Shown: piece after piece, positions 23,917 through 36,169 of the stretch
Layout of the letters: each line of letters opens with the position of its first letter
How positions within the stretch are numbered: the stretch's first letter is position 1
Assembly: GCA_023614405.1 (NCBI GenBank)
Contig: CM042697.1
Location: 301,964,954-302,028,953, forward strand
Length of the DNA stretch: 64,000 nucleotides
Origin: Avena insularis
Taxonomy: Eukaryota > Streptophyta > Magnoliopsida > Poales > Poaceae
Direction of reading: 5' to 3'
Translations under genes and position numbers: made by a program
The notes under the pieces: model-generated
Seen by the model: the letters and a program-made list of their open reading frames with translations, nothing else
Databases searched by the model: none
Told to the model about the DNA's origin: nothing

Positions 23917-26900
23917 TGTCAACACCCAGATTTTTAATCCCAGATGCCTGTTATGCCATACATCGCAATCCCAGGATTACAATTTTTTGCGAGACATAAC
24001 AGAATTGGATACCATAGTACATCATCCATTACAAACCGTACATAAGTTCTTACACAAATAGGGATCTCATGATCCAGTTCTTAATACAACTTCAAGCAGC
24101 GGAATACGTAATAATAACGGTAGCGTAGGCGAAGCTCCATCTTCGGGGTCACAGGCAATGCTGATAATGGGAGATGATCCTAGTTGTCGTAACCTTTCTG
24201 GGGTCCATCCTCCAGGTACTCTTCTTCATATTCTGGCCATGGGAATATCCAGGGACAAAGCCATGAGTACTCTTTAAGTACTCGCAAACTAATACTAACA
24301 AGTAAAATGGGTTTTTGGTAATAGGACACTAGGCTCTAGGGTTGTTTTTCAAGAAGCCAGATTTATCTCTACTAAGTTCAGAAGAAAGAGAAGCTAGTCA
24401 CAATTTTATAACTCCTAAGTGGGAACTTGTATTTCATGTCACAACTCTGTTGTGGTCAAGTCAAAGTCTTAATTTATTTCACAAGTCTTTTTGAAAAGGT
24501 CTGACGGGGGAACAGTATGGCCACTCCAACTGTCCATAACCGCGGACGCGGCTATTCGAATAGTTTGACACTATGCAGAGATTGTACACTTTCACCACAA
24601 CATTCGATACATCCGTCAGGAACAAATCCTGAATTCACCATACTCAGTATGCAGATAATCAATCCTAACCTTTCAATTACACGCCCTAGTATAAGCACCT
24701 CTCCTGTGAGTTTGGCCTCCCAACCATGACCAACTGTCATCTTGGGTACGCATGTGGACAATCTTCACAAGGTAGCCTCAGCTCATACCTTGGCCGTGAG
24801 GGAACTAATACTAAAGTATATAAGTTTCCAGTCAAGCCCTACCCAATCTTCGGGTATTATGGTTGTACGATAAAATTGGAATGGTATCGCATCCAGACAA
24901 CCATCAGTTTTATAAAGGGCTAAGGCTCATGCCTCAATATTTTCATCACCATAAATCATCTGGTGTTCGGAAACACATGTCCAAAACATTTCAATAGAAT
25001 GATCCATCATTCCAAGGTTTTCATAATCATTTTTCCACCAAGTATTCCCATCTAAAGTTGATCAAGTTTTATACTTAGCACTAGCATCTACAAGTGGGGG
25101 TAAGTAATAATGAGGGGTGGTAAACTAGTATAGTTTCAACTAAGTTCAATCTTATGCTTTGGGATGATATCAAGATTATCTAGCTTAGGCCAAATTTTAG
25201 GCTCTTTATGCAACCTTCAAATATCTTTATAGTATCTACAATTCACTTAAGTAAACTCTAAGTAATAGCTTTGATAAAGAAATAAAATAGAAAGCATGTA
25301 AATAAAACTAGGATTGGGTATCATCAAATATGTCTAACCAAGCATGCTTAGTGCATTGCATAGGTTATCTAACTTTCATAATTGCAAGTGTTAGCTTGCA
25401 CATTCACTAGTAGCATTAGGCTTGCATCAGTATCAATATAAGCTTGCCTTGAGCAGAGCAGTGGTTGAAGTTCTCCTCGGCTTCTTCTTCGTAGTATCCT
25501 CCTTCCTCCTCGTATCCTTGGTCGGTACTAGCGTCTATGAATAAATACGAGGTACACAATCACCAAAAAATTCTTAACTACTTGCAATCATCACACAAAA
25601 GGGTTCTATAGATGATCTAGCATCATCACTAACATCACAAGAATAAAGCATTTGTCTTATTTATTTTATTTTTAGAAAATTAATTTCTACTCATTGAAAA
25701 ACTACTTAAGATTTAATATTCTCCAAACCAAACATGGGATCATGTTGACACATGTCATCACCACATATTGTAGTCCATGGGAATATGATTTAAAGTGGTG
25801 TCACAATTTAATAAGGTTTTACCCTTTTATTTTAATTAAATAAAGTGACTAGAAATGCCTATGTGGCATTCTTTTATTACTTGAACATTATTTCTGTAAC
25901 TAAACCTATATATTTTTATATATTCTAAAAGGTATGGTTAAATGTGATTTTTGAGAGTTGGAATCAACTCAAAAGCTATTATGGTTTTACTTTGAAAAAT
26001 GTTTGAATGCAGAAAATCTTCTGCCTTGTTATTTTTACCAAGGATTATCTACAGATCCAAATGACTTGAATCCAACGGGCTTCGATTCAGCATTCCCAGG
26101 CCTTTCTAACAAAATTGGTTTCACTCAATTTGGTTCACTGAATCGACCTGGGTTGATTTTTGAAACTAGGTACAGAAGTGTGTTTGAAATAAAATGGAAA
26201 AGGTTAAATTCAAACAATTAGGCTGCGCGGGAAGTGATACTGGGCCGGCCTGCTAAGCACAGCGCTTACGCGGGCTGGTTAAGTTGTTGTCCCCACGCGT
26301 CAGTGAGACGAGGGGGTGCGAAGCGGTATGGGGCGATGTGGTGCGTTCGATCTGGTTCTAATCCAATGGCTGAGAGTCATCATCGACGTTGGGCAACGCC
26401 AGCGAGACAGAAACCTAGAGCGGCCAGTGGGGGTCGTTGGGGGCTCACCGAGGTTCAGGCGAGGGTCGGCAAGGCGGGCGAACGACGAAGTCGACGACGG
26501 CGAACCTCCTGGTACCGGCAGCTTCTCCTGGGGCGGCTCCAATCGCTGGCTTCCTTCTTCTCCAGAGGCGGCAGGTTCCGGTGAAATTCCGGCGAAGTGC
26601 TGCTCGCCTTGCTCCGGTAACAGGGTGGGACGATCAGTGAAGAGAGGGGAGTGAGATGGTGTGCTCAATTCGGCTAGGGGTGGCCTCTATTCGTAGTTGC
26701 GATGACGAGACCGAACGACATGGGCAGGCGACGGTGGCGACATGGCTACGGGCTGCTAGAGGCATGGCTGGTGGTGGCGATCGCTTGGTGGTCTCCTGGT
26801 GATGCTCTACGGCTTTAATGCGCGCGTAGGGGCGGTGCGGTTTGGTCTAGAGTGCGCGATGCTCTGAGCGGCAGAGGCGGCGTCTTCGATGGCGAGTGGT

Positions 26901-27959
26901 GGCTACGGGGCACGGGCGGTGAAATGGGCATGTCTGGCATGTTATTGGGATGGTGGGGAGCATGTTGGCGGGCAGCGAGGGCTCGAGGTGGTCGGGTTGC
27001 GTGGGAATGGTGCGTTCTCTGCGGCGCACGTCGGCATGGTCGACAGCGGCATGGGCGCGTGTTCCCCGGGGCGGTTACAGGCATTATTCTGCGTGATGGG
27101 TCGAGAGGGGCGGTCAGGCATGGGTGATCTCCCAGACAAGGTTGGCACGGCTAGTTTCTTTCCTAGCTTGCTGTCTACACTGGGGTGGCAAGGGTGCACT
27201 CGGCTGTTCACCATTGATGACATTGGCAAGCTCACAGTGGTGCTAGTGATTAGTTAAGTTCGTTAGATGATCTACTAAGGCTATTGTGAGCTAGAGAGGG
27301 AACCAGTTAGGCTCAAAACACTGCACACTATAGTGTTTTGATTTTGTTAGATTTGAATCTGCAAGGTGTTTGATGAAATGGCCGCATGAATTCAAGTTTT
27401 GAATTTTGAAAAGATTTTTGGTGGGTGTGCTAGGTTTGTGCTGGTGAGTCTGCAGATGCTGGGGTTTTGAAAGTTGAGCTTGTTTGAGTGGTTTTTGAAA
27501 AAGTGGGATCTTCCCATATGATAAAGATTCAATTTTGAATTGTCATTTAAACTATGCATTTGAAAGTTTCTGGATGATCACAAAGTGGGCCTTGATACTT
27601 TGTTATGAGTACAATCAAGGGGTGAAAAGATCTAGAAAAGTTTCTGTTAAGTTCTGAAAGTTTGAGATAGCCAAAGTAGGCATGAGAGTTAAATTGGTCA
27701 AAATGACCATTCCCTTATTTTATTTGTTTTGATTTACTTGTCCTTGAGAAAAGTTTGGGAATTGTTTAGATGATGTTTATTTCACCTAAGCATCCATTTA
27801 CAAGCAAAGAAACACATAAACAAGGCAATTCAAAAGAATCCAAATTGGAATGCATACACACATGCATGCTTTCATATTTTATTTAGAAAAGTTTTTGTTA
27901 ACCCTAATTTTGAAGATTAGAGTTTGATGATTCTAGTTTAATATTTTTGGGATGTTACA
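23917..27959 (-). mobile_element. 3' LTR of element C, 4,043 bp
   Basis: Starts TGTCAACACCC and ends GGGATGTTACA on the plus strand. Near-identical to 32,117-36,164 over most of its length. Long GC-rich ORFs at 26,234-27,257 lie in the LTR's GC block and occur, with disruptions, in both copies; they are not host genes. Confidence 0.95.
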
Positions 27960-27978
27960 AACCTTCCCCCCCTTAAAC
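27960..27978 (-). other. Polypurine tract of element C
   Basis: Minus-strand AAGGGGGGGGAAGGTT runs straight into the LTR's TGTAACATCCC. Confidence 0.85.
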
Positions 27979-28019
27979 AAAATATCGTCCCGAGATTTGA
28001 AAAAGGACGAAAAGATTAC

Positions 28020-29484
28020 CTAGGATTTGAAGAGATCGGGAAACTCCGTCCTGATGTGATCTTCGCGCTCCCAGGTAGCTTCCTCTTCTGTGTGGTTGCT
28101 CCACTGAATCTTGAGAAACTTGATGCTTCGGGTTCGGGTAGTTCTGAAAGCTTCTTCCAAAATATGGATGGGTACTTCGGGATAGGTCAGGTCATCGTTG
28201 ATCTCTATGGTCTGGTGATCGATGTTCTTGAACACTCCGGTCTTCTCTGGGACTTCGAGACACTTGCAAAGTAACGAGATATGGAACACGTTGTGCACGG
28301 CTGACATCTCTTCGGGTAGTTCCAATTGATACGACACTTCTCCTCGACGGTTCAAAATCTTGAAGGGTCCGATATATCTGGGGGCTAACTTTCCTTTGAG
28401 TTGGAAAAGCTGCATTCCCTTCAATGGCGATACTTTCAGATAAACAAAATCTCCTATGCTGAAGGCGAGGTCTCGACGTATCTTGTCGGCGTAACTCTTA
28501 TGTCTGGACTGGGCTGTCTTGAGGTGCTCACGAATCTTGTGAACCTTCTCTTCTGCTTCTCGTAGGATGTCGGGTCAGAAAATCTGACTCTCTCCTACTT
28601 CCGAACAGTTCAAAGGGGTGCGACACTTTCTTCCGTACACGAATTCAAAGGGGACCATTTGCAAACTAGCTTGATAACTGTTGTTGTATGAAAATTCTGC
28701 AAACGGCAGACAATCTTCCCACTTGGATCCATATTCTAACACACATGCTCTCATCATATCTTCAAGTATTTGATTTACTCGCTCCGTTTGTCCATCGGTC
28801 TGAGGGTGATACGCGGTGCTGAAATCTAGGAGGGTTCCTAAACCTTCTTGGACTTTCTTCCAGAATGTCGAGGTAAACTGAGTTCCTCGATCCGATACGA
28901 TGTTCTTGGGGACTCCATGCAAACTAACGATTCTAGCGATGTACAACTCCGCTAGCTTCGAACTCTGATATGTGGCCTTGACGGGCAAGAAATGGGCGAC
29001 TTTGGACAATCGGTCCACTATGACCCAGATAGAGTCATTTCCCCTACTAGAAGTAGGAAATCCGGTGATAAAGTCCATTCCAACGGAATCCCATTTCCAT
29101 TCCGGAATCTGCAAGGGTTGCAACAATCCAGCGGGTCTTCGATGTCCTGCCTTGACTCGCTGACATATGTCACACTTGGCGATATAACTTCTGATTTCTC
29201 TCTTCATCTTATGCCACCAAAACTGCTCTTTCAAATCTTGATACATCTTAGTTCCTCCGGGATGGATAGAATAAAGAGTATCATGAGCTTCCTTGAGAAT
29301 CACTTCTTTCAACTTAGAATCTGCTGGTACACAAAGGCGTCCTTTGTACCACAGAACTCCTTCTTCATCTTCGGTGAATCCGGGTACTTTACCGGTACCA
29401 ATACGATGGTTGATTCAGTCGATACTAGCATTTCCTTTCTGCGCCTCTTTGATCTGGCTGATCAAAGTGGGTTGAAATTCTATG
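28020..29484 (-). pseudogene. Element C integrase and chromodomain-like tail (broken)
   Basis: Integrase shows the zinc region (HPGGTKMYQDL ... CDICQRVK), catalytic Asp in MDFITGFP and VSDRGTQF and Glu in DGQTERVNQ, all present. After a segment beginning LAPRYIGPFKIL, the tail ends IQWSNHTEEEATWERED...FPDLF, a chromodomain-like targeting module typical of chromoviruses. One in-frame TGA just below 28,575 interrupts the frame; the pieces on either side (28,575-29,312 and 28,020-28,424) are in the same frame. A further stop near 29,418 and a frame change near 29,485 lie upstream. Decay is light compared with Copia element B. Confidence 0.92.
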
Positions 29485-30535
29485 CTAGCCAAAAAATCCT
29501 TCACTCACTAATTCCATTCGAAAATCTTCCATCTCTTTGTGCAAGCTTGGTTGCTCCTTTAAAATCATGGAGTTCAAGAGGCACGGCAATCTCCTAAGGG
29601 CATCTGCTACCACGTTGGCTTTTCCAGGGTGATAGTGAATGTCCAGGTCGTAATCCTTGATTAGCTCAATCCATCTTCTCTGTCTCATATTCAGCTCCTT
29701 CTGAGTGAATATTACTTCAGGCTCTTGTGATCCGATAAATCTCACAACGGTTTCCCATCAGGTAGTGCCTCCATGTCTTCAGGGCTAGAACTACGGCTGC
29801 GAGTTCGAGGTCATGGGTTGGGTAATTTTGCTGATGTTGCTTCAGTTGTCGAGATAGATAAGATATAACTTTGCCTTCTTGCATTAGCACACATCCGAGA
29901 CCAATCTTGGATGCGTCACAATACACATCGAAAGGCTTAGTGATATCCGGAATGATCAAGATTGGGGCTGAAATCAATCTCCTCTTGAGTTCTTGAAAAC
30001 CCTCTTCACATTTGTCGGTCCATTCAAACTTCTTGTCCTTCTTCAGCAATTGGGTCATAGGTCTGGCGATACTCGAGAATCCTTCTACGAATTTGCGGTA
30101 ATATCCCGCCAATTCAAGAAATGCGCGAACTTGGGTTTGAGTGGTTGGGGCTTGCCAATCTTCTACATCTTTCACTTTGGTAGGGTCAACGGCAATTCCT
30201 CCGGCTGATACAATGTGACCGAGGAATCCTACCTCCTGTAACCAGAATTCACATTTGCTAAACTTTGCATACAACTGATGCTCTCTAAGGGTTCCAAGAA
30301 CGGTCCTTAGGTGTACCTCATGTTCTTCTTCTGATTTGGAATAAATCAGAATGTCATCGATGAAAACAACGACAAACTTAGCCAGTAAGTCCATAAAAAT
30401 CTTATTCATGAGATTCATGAAATAAGCGGGGCAATGGTTAATCCAAAATACATGACCGTATACTTGTACAATCCATATCTGGTGGTAAAGGCAGTCTTGG
30501 GAATATCCTCTGCACGAATTTTGAGTTGATGACAA
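29485..30535 (-). pseudogene. Element C RT palm and RNase H (frameshifted)
   Basis: Continues RT from a 1-bp frameshift near 30,424. The catalytic box is FIDD (about 30,353-30,364) in [14 protein letters not shown]. RNase H follows with [14 protein letters not shown] and [20 protein letters not shown] second frameshift at about 29,717-29,745 destroys the segment that normally reads TDHKSLKY, then RWIELIKDYD...GKANVVADAL resumes in another frame. RNase H is therefore inactivated at a catalytic Asp by frameshift. Confidence 0.9.
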
Positions 30536-32064
30536 CCAGTTCTAAGATCAATCTTAGAAAACACTTTGGCACCGGTCAACTGATCAAACAGATCTTCTAT
30601 CTCGGGCAAGGGGTATTTGTTCTTGATAGTGACATCATTCAACTTCCGATAATCCGTACACAAACGGTTACCTCCATCCTTCTTGTCCACAAACAAGACA
30701 GGTGATCTCCATGGTGACGCACTTGGTTGAATCAATCCAATTTCCAACATGGAATCCAGTTGCTTCTTCAGTTCTGCTAACTCCGACGGGTTCATACTAT
30801 ATGATCTCTGAGCTATGGGTCCGGTTCCGGGAATTAGTTCGATTATAAACTCGATATCCTGATCTGGGGGCATACCGGGCAAAACATCCGGGAATACATC
30901 GGGGTATTCATAGACTATCCGGACTTGGTCAATGGTAGGTTGGGCTATACTTTTGTTGCACTTAAATTGACGAGGTAAGGTTTCAGATATATGCTCGACT
31001 GATATTCCGGCTGTACTGGTCATGGTTATGGCTTTCTTGGCACAGTCAATCAATCCTTTATGTTTGGACATCCAATCCATTCCTAGTACTACTTCCAAAC
31101 CTTTAGTTCCGAGTACTATCAGATTAGCATAAAAATCTATGCCATGGATTCGGATAGGGATGGCTTTGCAAATTTGCCTAGCCTTGGTGGTTGATCCGGG
31201 AATTTGAATAATCATAACATGCTTCAGTTTGGTTGGTTGAATTCTACTAGTGCATGCAAATTCTTCGGTGACAAATGAATGCGATGCACCAGAATCAAAC
31301 AACACTCTTGCAAGTACTGCATTAACAGAAAACATACCCAGCACGACGTCTGGCGCTTCCTGAGCTTGTTCAGCATGCATGAGAAAAAGACGTCCATTGC
31401 GGTTGAGCGAATTCCGTGGGGCAAATCTCCTTCCTGGCTGAACACGACGCTGCTGATGAGCTGGGGCATTGGTATTGGGTGCTGCGACATTCTTCTTGTT
31501 GGGGCACTCGTTGGAATAGTGGCCTTTATTTCCACAGTCATAACAAGTCACCTGCGACTTGTCCTTAGCTACTATAAGCACAACATTGCTTCCAGTTCTC
31601 GGGGCAGTGTTGGTGTTGGCGGTAGCATTGTTGGTGTTGAACTTGGGTGGGGCACGGTTGAAATTGCTAGAGTTGCCGGGGTTGTTGTGATTTCCTCCGG
31701 GTCTAGGGTTTCCACGGTTAGGATAGGTCGAACGGTTCATCGGGGGTCTGTTGGTTCTTGGGGCAAATCCTGGAGATGGGTTAGGGCGATACTTTGGGGT
31801 CGGATGGGTTCCTGGCTGATGCATCATGCGACGCTTGCGGTTCTCATTGGCTTGGTTGATCTTCCCTTCCATCTGGATGGCCGAGTCGACAAGGGCTTCA
31901 ATATCCACAAAGGGAATATTGACTAACACTGTGTGCATCTCATCATGCAGACCATTCAGGAATCTTTCTTTCTTCTTGACTTCGGTGTCGATTTCATCCG
32001 GGGCATACCTAGATAATGACAAAAATTTGTTTTCTTTGGTTTTGAAACTAAGTTTTCGATTCAA
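30415..32064 (-). pseudogene. Element C gag (N-truncated), protease, RT start
   Basis: 549 open codons. It starts in mid-gag ([10 protein letters not shown] ... RFLNGL), so the capsid N-terminal half is absent. An Asn/Pro/Arg-rich basic stretch and one CCHC knuckle ([14 protein letters not shown]) follow, then retropepsin ([12 protein letters not shown] ... VVLGMDWM) and the start of RT ([23 protein letters not shown]). Only ~35 bp separate its first codon from the primer site, so leader and gag start were deleted together. Gag, protease and RT are in one frame here, as in Tekay-type elements. It ends at a 1-bp deletion after FGLT. Confidence 0.92.
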
Positions 32065-32101
32065 ACGTCCAGTCTAACTAGGGTCTCCTATGGTCAGGAT
32101 G

Positions 32102-32113
32102 GCTCTGATACCA
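32102..32113 (-). other. Primer-binding site of element C (initiator Met tRNA)
   Basis: Minus-strand TGGTATCAGAGC, three bases inside the 5' LTR end (...GGGTGTTGACA). This is the standard plant initiator-Met primer site. Confidence 0.95.
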
Positions 32114-32116
32114 ACT

Positions 32117-35100
32117 TGTCAACACCCGGATTTTTAATCCCAGATGCCTGTTATGCCATACATCGCAATCCCAGGATTACCATTTTTGCGAGACATAACA
32201 GAATTGGATAGCATAGTACATCATCCATTACAAACCGTACATAAGTTCTTACACAAATAGGGATCTCATGATCCAGTTCTTAATACAACTTCAAATAGCG
32301 GAATACGTAATAATAACGGTAGCGTTGGCGAAGCTCCAACTTCGGGGTCACAGGCAATGCTGACGATGGGAGATGATCCTAGTTGTCGTAACCTTCCTGG
32401 GGTCCATCCTCTAGGTACTCTTCTTCATAGTCTGTCCATGGGAATAGCCAGGGACAAAGCCATGAGTACTCTTTAAGTACTTGCAAACTAATACTAACAA
32501 GTAAAAGGGGTTTTTGGTAATAGGACACTAGGCTCTAGGGTTGTTTTGCAAGAAGCCAGATTTATCTCTACTAAGTTCAGAAGCAAGAGAAGCTAGTCAC
32601 AATTTTATAACTCCTAAGTGGGAAGTTGTATTTCATGTCACAAGTCTGTTATGGTCAAGTCAAAGTCTTAATTCATTTCACAAGTCTTTTTGAAAAGGTC
32701 TGACGGGGGAACAGTATGACCACTCCAACTGTCCATAACCGCGGACGCGGCTATTCGAATAGTTTGACACTCTGCAGAGATTGTACACTTTCACCACAAC
32801 ATTCGATACATCCGTTAGGAACAAATCCTGAATTCACCATACTCAGTATGCGGATAATCAATCCTAACCTTTCAATTACACGCCCTAGTATAAGCACCTG
32901 TCCTGTGAGTTTGGCCTCCCAACCATGACCAACTGTCATCTTGGGTACTGCACAGGTGGACAATCTTCACAAGGTAGCCTCAGCTCATACCTTGGCCATG
33001 AGGGAACTAATACTAAGGTATATAAGTTTCTAGTCAAGCCCTACCCAATCTTTGGGTATTGTGGTTGTACGATAAAATTGGAATGGTATCGCATCCAGAC
33101 AACCATCAGTTTTATAAAGGGCTAAGGCTCATGCCTCAATATTTTCATCACCATAAATCATCTGGTGTTCGGAAACACATGTCCAAAACATTTCAATAGA
33201 ATGATCCATCATTCCAAGGTTTTCATAATCATTTTTCCACCAAGTATTCCCATCTAAATTTGATCAAGTTTTATGCTTAGCACTAGCATCTACAAGTGGG
33301 GGTAAGTAATAATGAGGGGTGGTAAACTAGTATAGTTTCAACTAAGTTCAATCTTATGCTTTGGGATGATATCAAGATTATCTAGCTTAGGCCAAATTTT
33401 AGGCTCTTTATGCAACCTTCAAATATCTTTATAGTATCTACAATTCACTTAAGTAAACTCTAAGTAATAGCTTTGATAAAGAAATAAAATAGAAAGCATG
33501 TAAATAAAACTAGGATTGGGTATCATCAAATATGTCTAACCAAACATGCTTAGTGCATTGCATAGGTTATCTAACTTTCATAATTGCAAGTGTTAGCTTG
33601 CACATTCACTAGTAGCATTAGGCTTGCATTAGTATCAATATAAGCTTTCCTTGAGCAGAGCAATGGTTGAAGTTCTCCTCGGCTTCTTCTTCGTAGTATC
33701 CTCCTTCCTCCTCGTATCCTTGGTCGGTACTAGCGTCTATGAATAAATACGAGGTACACAATCACCAAAAAATTCTTAACTACTTGCAATCATCACACAA
33801 AAGGGTTCTATAGATGATCTAGCATCGTCACTAACATCACAAGAATAAAGCATTTGTCTTATTTATTTTATTTTTAGAAAAGTAATTTCTACTCATTGAA
33901 AAACTACTTAAGATTTAATATTCTCCAAACCAAACATGGGATCATGTTGACACATGTCATCACCACATATTGTAGTCCATGGGAATATGATTTAAAGTGG
34001 TGTCACAATTTAATAAGGTTTTACCATTTTATTTTAATTAAATAAAGTGACTAGAAATGCCTATGTGGCATTCTTTTATTGCTTGAACATTATTTCTATA
34101 AGTAAACCTATATATTTTTATATATTCTGAAAGGTATGGTTAAATGTGATTTTTGAGAGTTGGAATCAACTCAAAAGATATTATGGTTTTAATTTTAAAA
34201 ATGTTTGAATGCAGAAAAGCTTCTGCCTTGTTATTTTTACCAAGGATGATCTACAGATCCAAATGACCTGAATCCAACGGGCTTGGATTCAGCATTCCCA
34301 AACCTTTCTAACAAAATTGGTTTCACTCAATTTGGTTCACTGAATCGACCTGGGTTGATTTTTGAAACTAGGTACAGAAGTGTATTTGAAATAAAATGGA
34401 AAAGGTTAAATTCAAACAACTGGGCTGCGCGGGAAGTAATACTGGGCCGGCCTGCTAAGCACAGTGCTTATGCGGGCTGGTTAAGTTGTTGTCCCCACGC
34501 GTCAGTGAGACGAGGGGGTGCCAAGTGGTATGGGGCGATGTGGTGCGTTCGATCTGGTTCTAATCCAACGGATGAGAGTCATCGTCGACGTTGGGCAACG
34601 CCGGCGAGACAGAAACCTAGCGCGGCCAGTGGGGGTCGTTGGGGGCTCACCGGGGTTCAGGCGAGGGTCGGCGAGGTGGCGCGAACAACGAAGTCGACGA
34701 CAGCGAACCTCCTGGTACCGACAGCTTCTCCTGGGGCGGCTCCAATCGCTGGCTTCCTTCTTCTCCAGAGGCGGCGGGTTCCGGTGAAATTCCGACGAAG
34801 TGCTGCACGCCTTGCTCCGGCAACGGGTGGGACGATCAGTGAAGAGAGGGGAGTGAGATGGTGTGCTCAATTCGGCTGGGGGTGGCCTCTATTTATAGTC
34901 ACGACGACGAGACAAAACGGCATGGGCAGGCGATGGTGGCGACATGGCTACGGGCTGCTAGAGGCATGGCTGGTGGTGGCGATCGCTTGGTGGTCTCCTG
35001 GCGATGCTCTACGGCTTTAATGCGCGCGTAGGGGCGGTGCTGTTTGGTCTGGAATGCGCGATGCTCTGAGCGGCAGAGGCGGCGTCTTCGACGGCGAGCA

Positions 35101-36164
35101 GTGGCTACGGGGCACGGGCGGTGAAATGGGCATGTCTGGCGTGTTCCTGGGATGGTGGGGAGCATGTTGGCGGGCGGCGAGGGCTCGAGGTGGTCAGGTT
35201 GCGTGGGAACGGTGCGTCATTGCAGCTACGTCGGCATGGTCGGCAATGACCGCAGGCGTGGCGTTCCTGGCGGTTCTGGGCATTGTCTGCGATGCAGGGC
35301 TGGTCGAGAGAGGGTGGTGAGGCATGGGTGATCTCCCAGACAAGGTTGGCACGGCTAGTTTCTTTCCTAGCTTGCTGTCTACACTGGGGTGGCAAGGGTG
35401 CACTCAGCTGTTCACCATTGATGATATTGGCAAGCTCACAGTGGTGCTAGTGATTAGTTAAGTTCGTTAGATGATCTACTAAGGCTATTGTGAGCTAGAG
35501 AGGAAACTAGTTAGGCTCAAAACACTGCACACTATAGTGTTTTGATTTTGTCAGATTTGAATCTGCAAGGTGTTTGATGAAATGGCCGCATGAATTCAAG
35601 TTTTGAATTTTGAAAAGATTTTTGGTGGGTGTGCTAGGTTTGTGCTGGTGAGTCTGCAGATGCTGGGGTTTTGAAAGTTGAGCTTGTTTGAGTGGTTTTT
35701 GAAAAAGTGGGATCTTCCCATATGATAAAGATTCAATTTTGAATTGTCATTTAAACTATGCATTTGAAAGTTTCTGGATGATCACAAAGTGGGCCTTGAT
35801 ACTTTGTTATGAGTACAATCAAGGGGTGAAAAGATCTAGAAAAGTTTCTGTTAAGTTCTGAAAGTTTGAGATAGCCAAAGTAGGCATGAGAGTTAAATTG
35901 GTCAAAATGACCATTCCCTTATTTTATTTGTTTTGATTTACTTGTCCTTGAGAAAAGTTTGGGAATTGTTTAGATGATGTTTATTTCACCTAAGCATCCA
36001 TTTACAAGCAAAGAAACACATAAACAAGGCAATTCAAAAGAATCCAAATTGGAATGCATACACACATGCATGCTTTCATATTTTTATTTAGAAAAGGTTT
36101 TGTTAACCCTAATTTTGAAGATTAGAGTTTGATGATTCTAGTTTAATATTTTTGGGATGTTACA
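32117..36164 (-). mobile_element. 5' LTR of element C, 4,048 bp
   Basis: Same termini as the 3' LTR. Differences are scattered singly, except for a strongly diverged patch at about 35,208-35,325 compared with 27,010-27,125. It retains a TATA box at 34,890-34,897 that the 3' LTR has lost. Confidence 0.95.
34890..34897 (-). promoter_or_regulatory. Candidate TATA box in element C 5' LTR
   Basis: Minus-strand TATAAATA followed by GAGGCCACC. The 3' LTR counterpart at 26,689-26,696 reads TACGAATA. It lies at the edge of the GC-rich block, a plausible place for transcription start. Confidence 0.5.
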
Positions 36165-36169
36165 TTAAT

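Larger units (their letters stand above)
23917..36164 (-). mobile_element. Element C: Gypsy chromovirus, 12,248 bp
   Basis: Complete boundaries: two LTRs (23,917-27,959 and 32,117-36,164), a perfect TTAAT target duplication (23,912-23,916 and 36,165-36,169), a polypurine tract and an initiator-Met primer site. The internal domain is only ~4.16 kb because the leader and gag N-terminus are missing. Coding order on the minus strand: gag (partial), protease, RT, RNase H, integrase, chromodomain-like tail. It is inserted in solo LTR D, a related family, and is among the youngest insertions here given its intact duplication and closely similar LTRs. Confidence 0.95.

Noticed and set aside
26234..27257. 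Long GC-rich ORFs (also 34,283-35,020) as possible host genes
   Set aside because: They lie inside both LTRs of element C, shift frame between the copies, have low-complexity translations and coincide with the LTR GC block.
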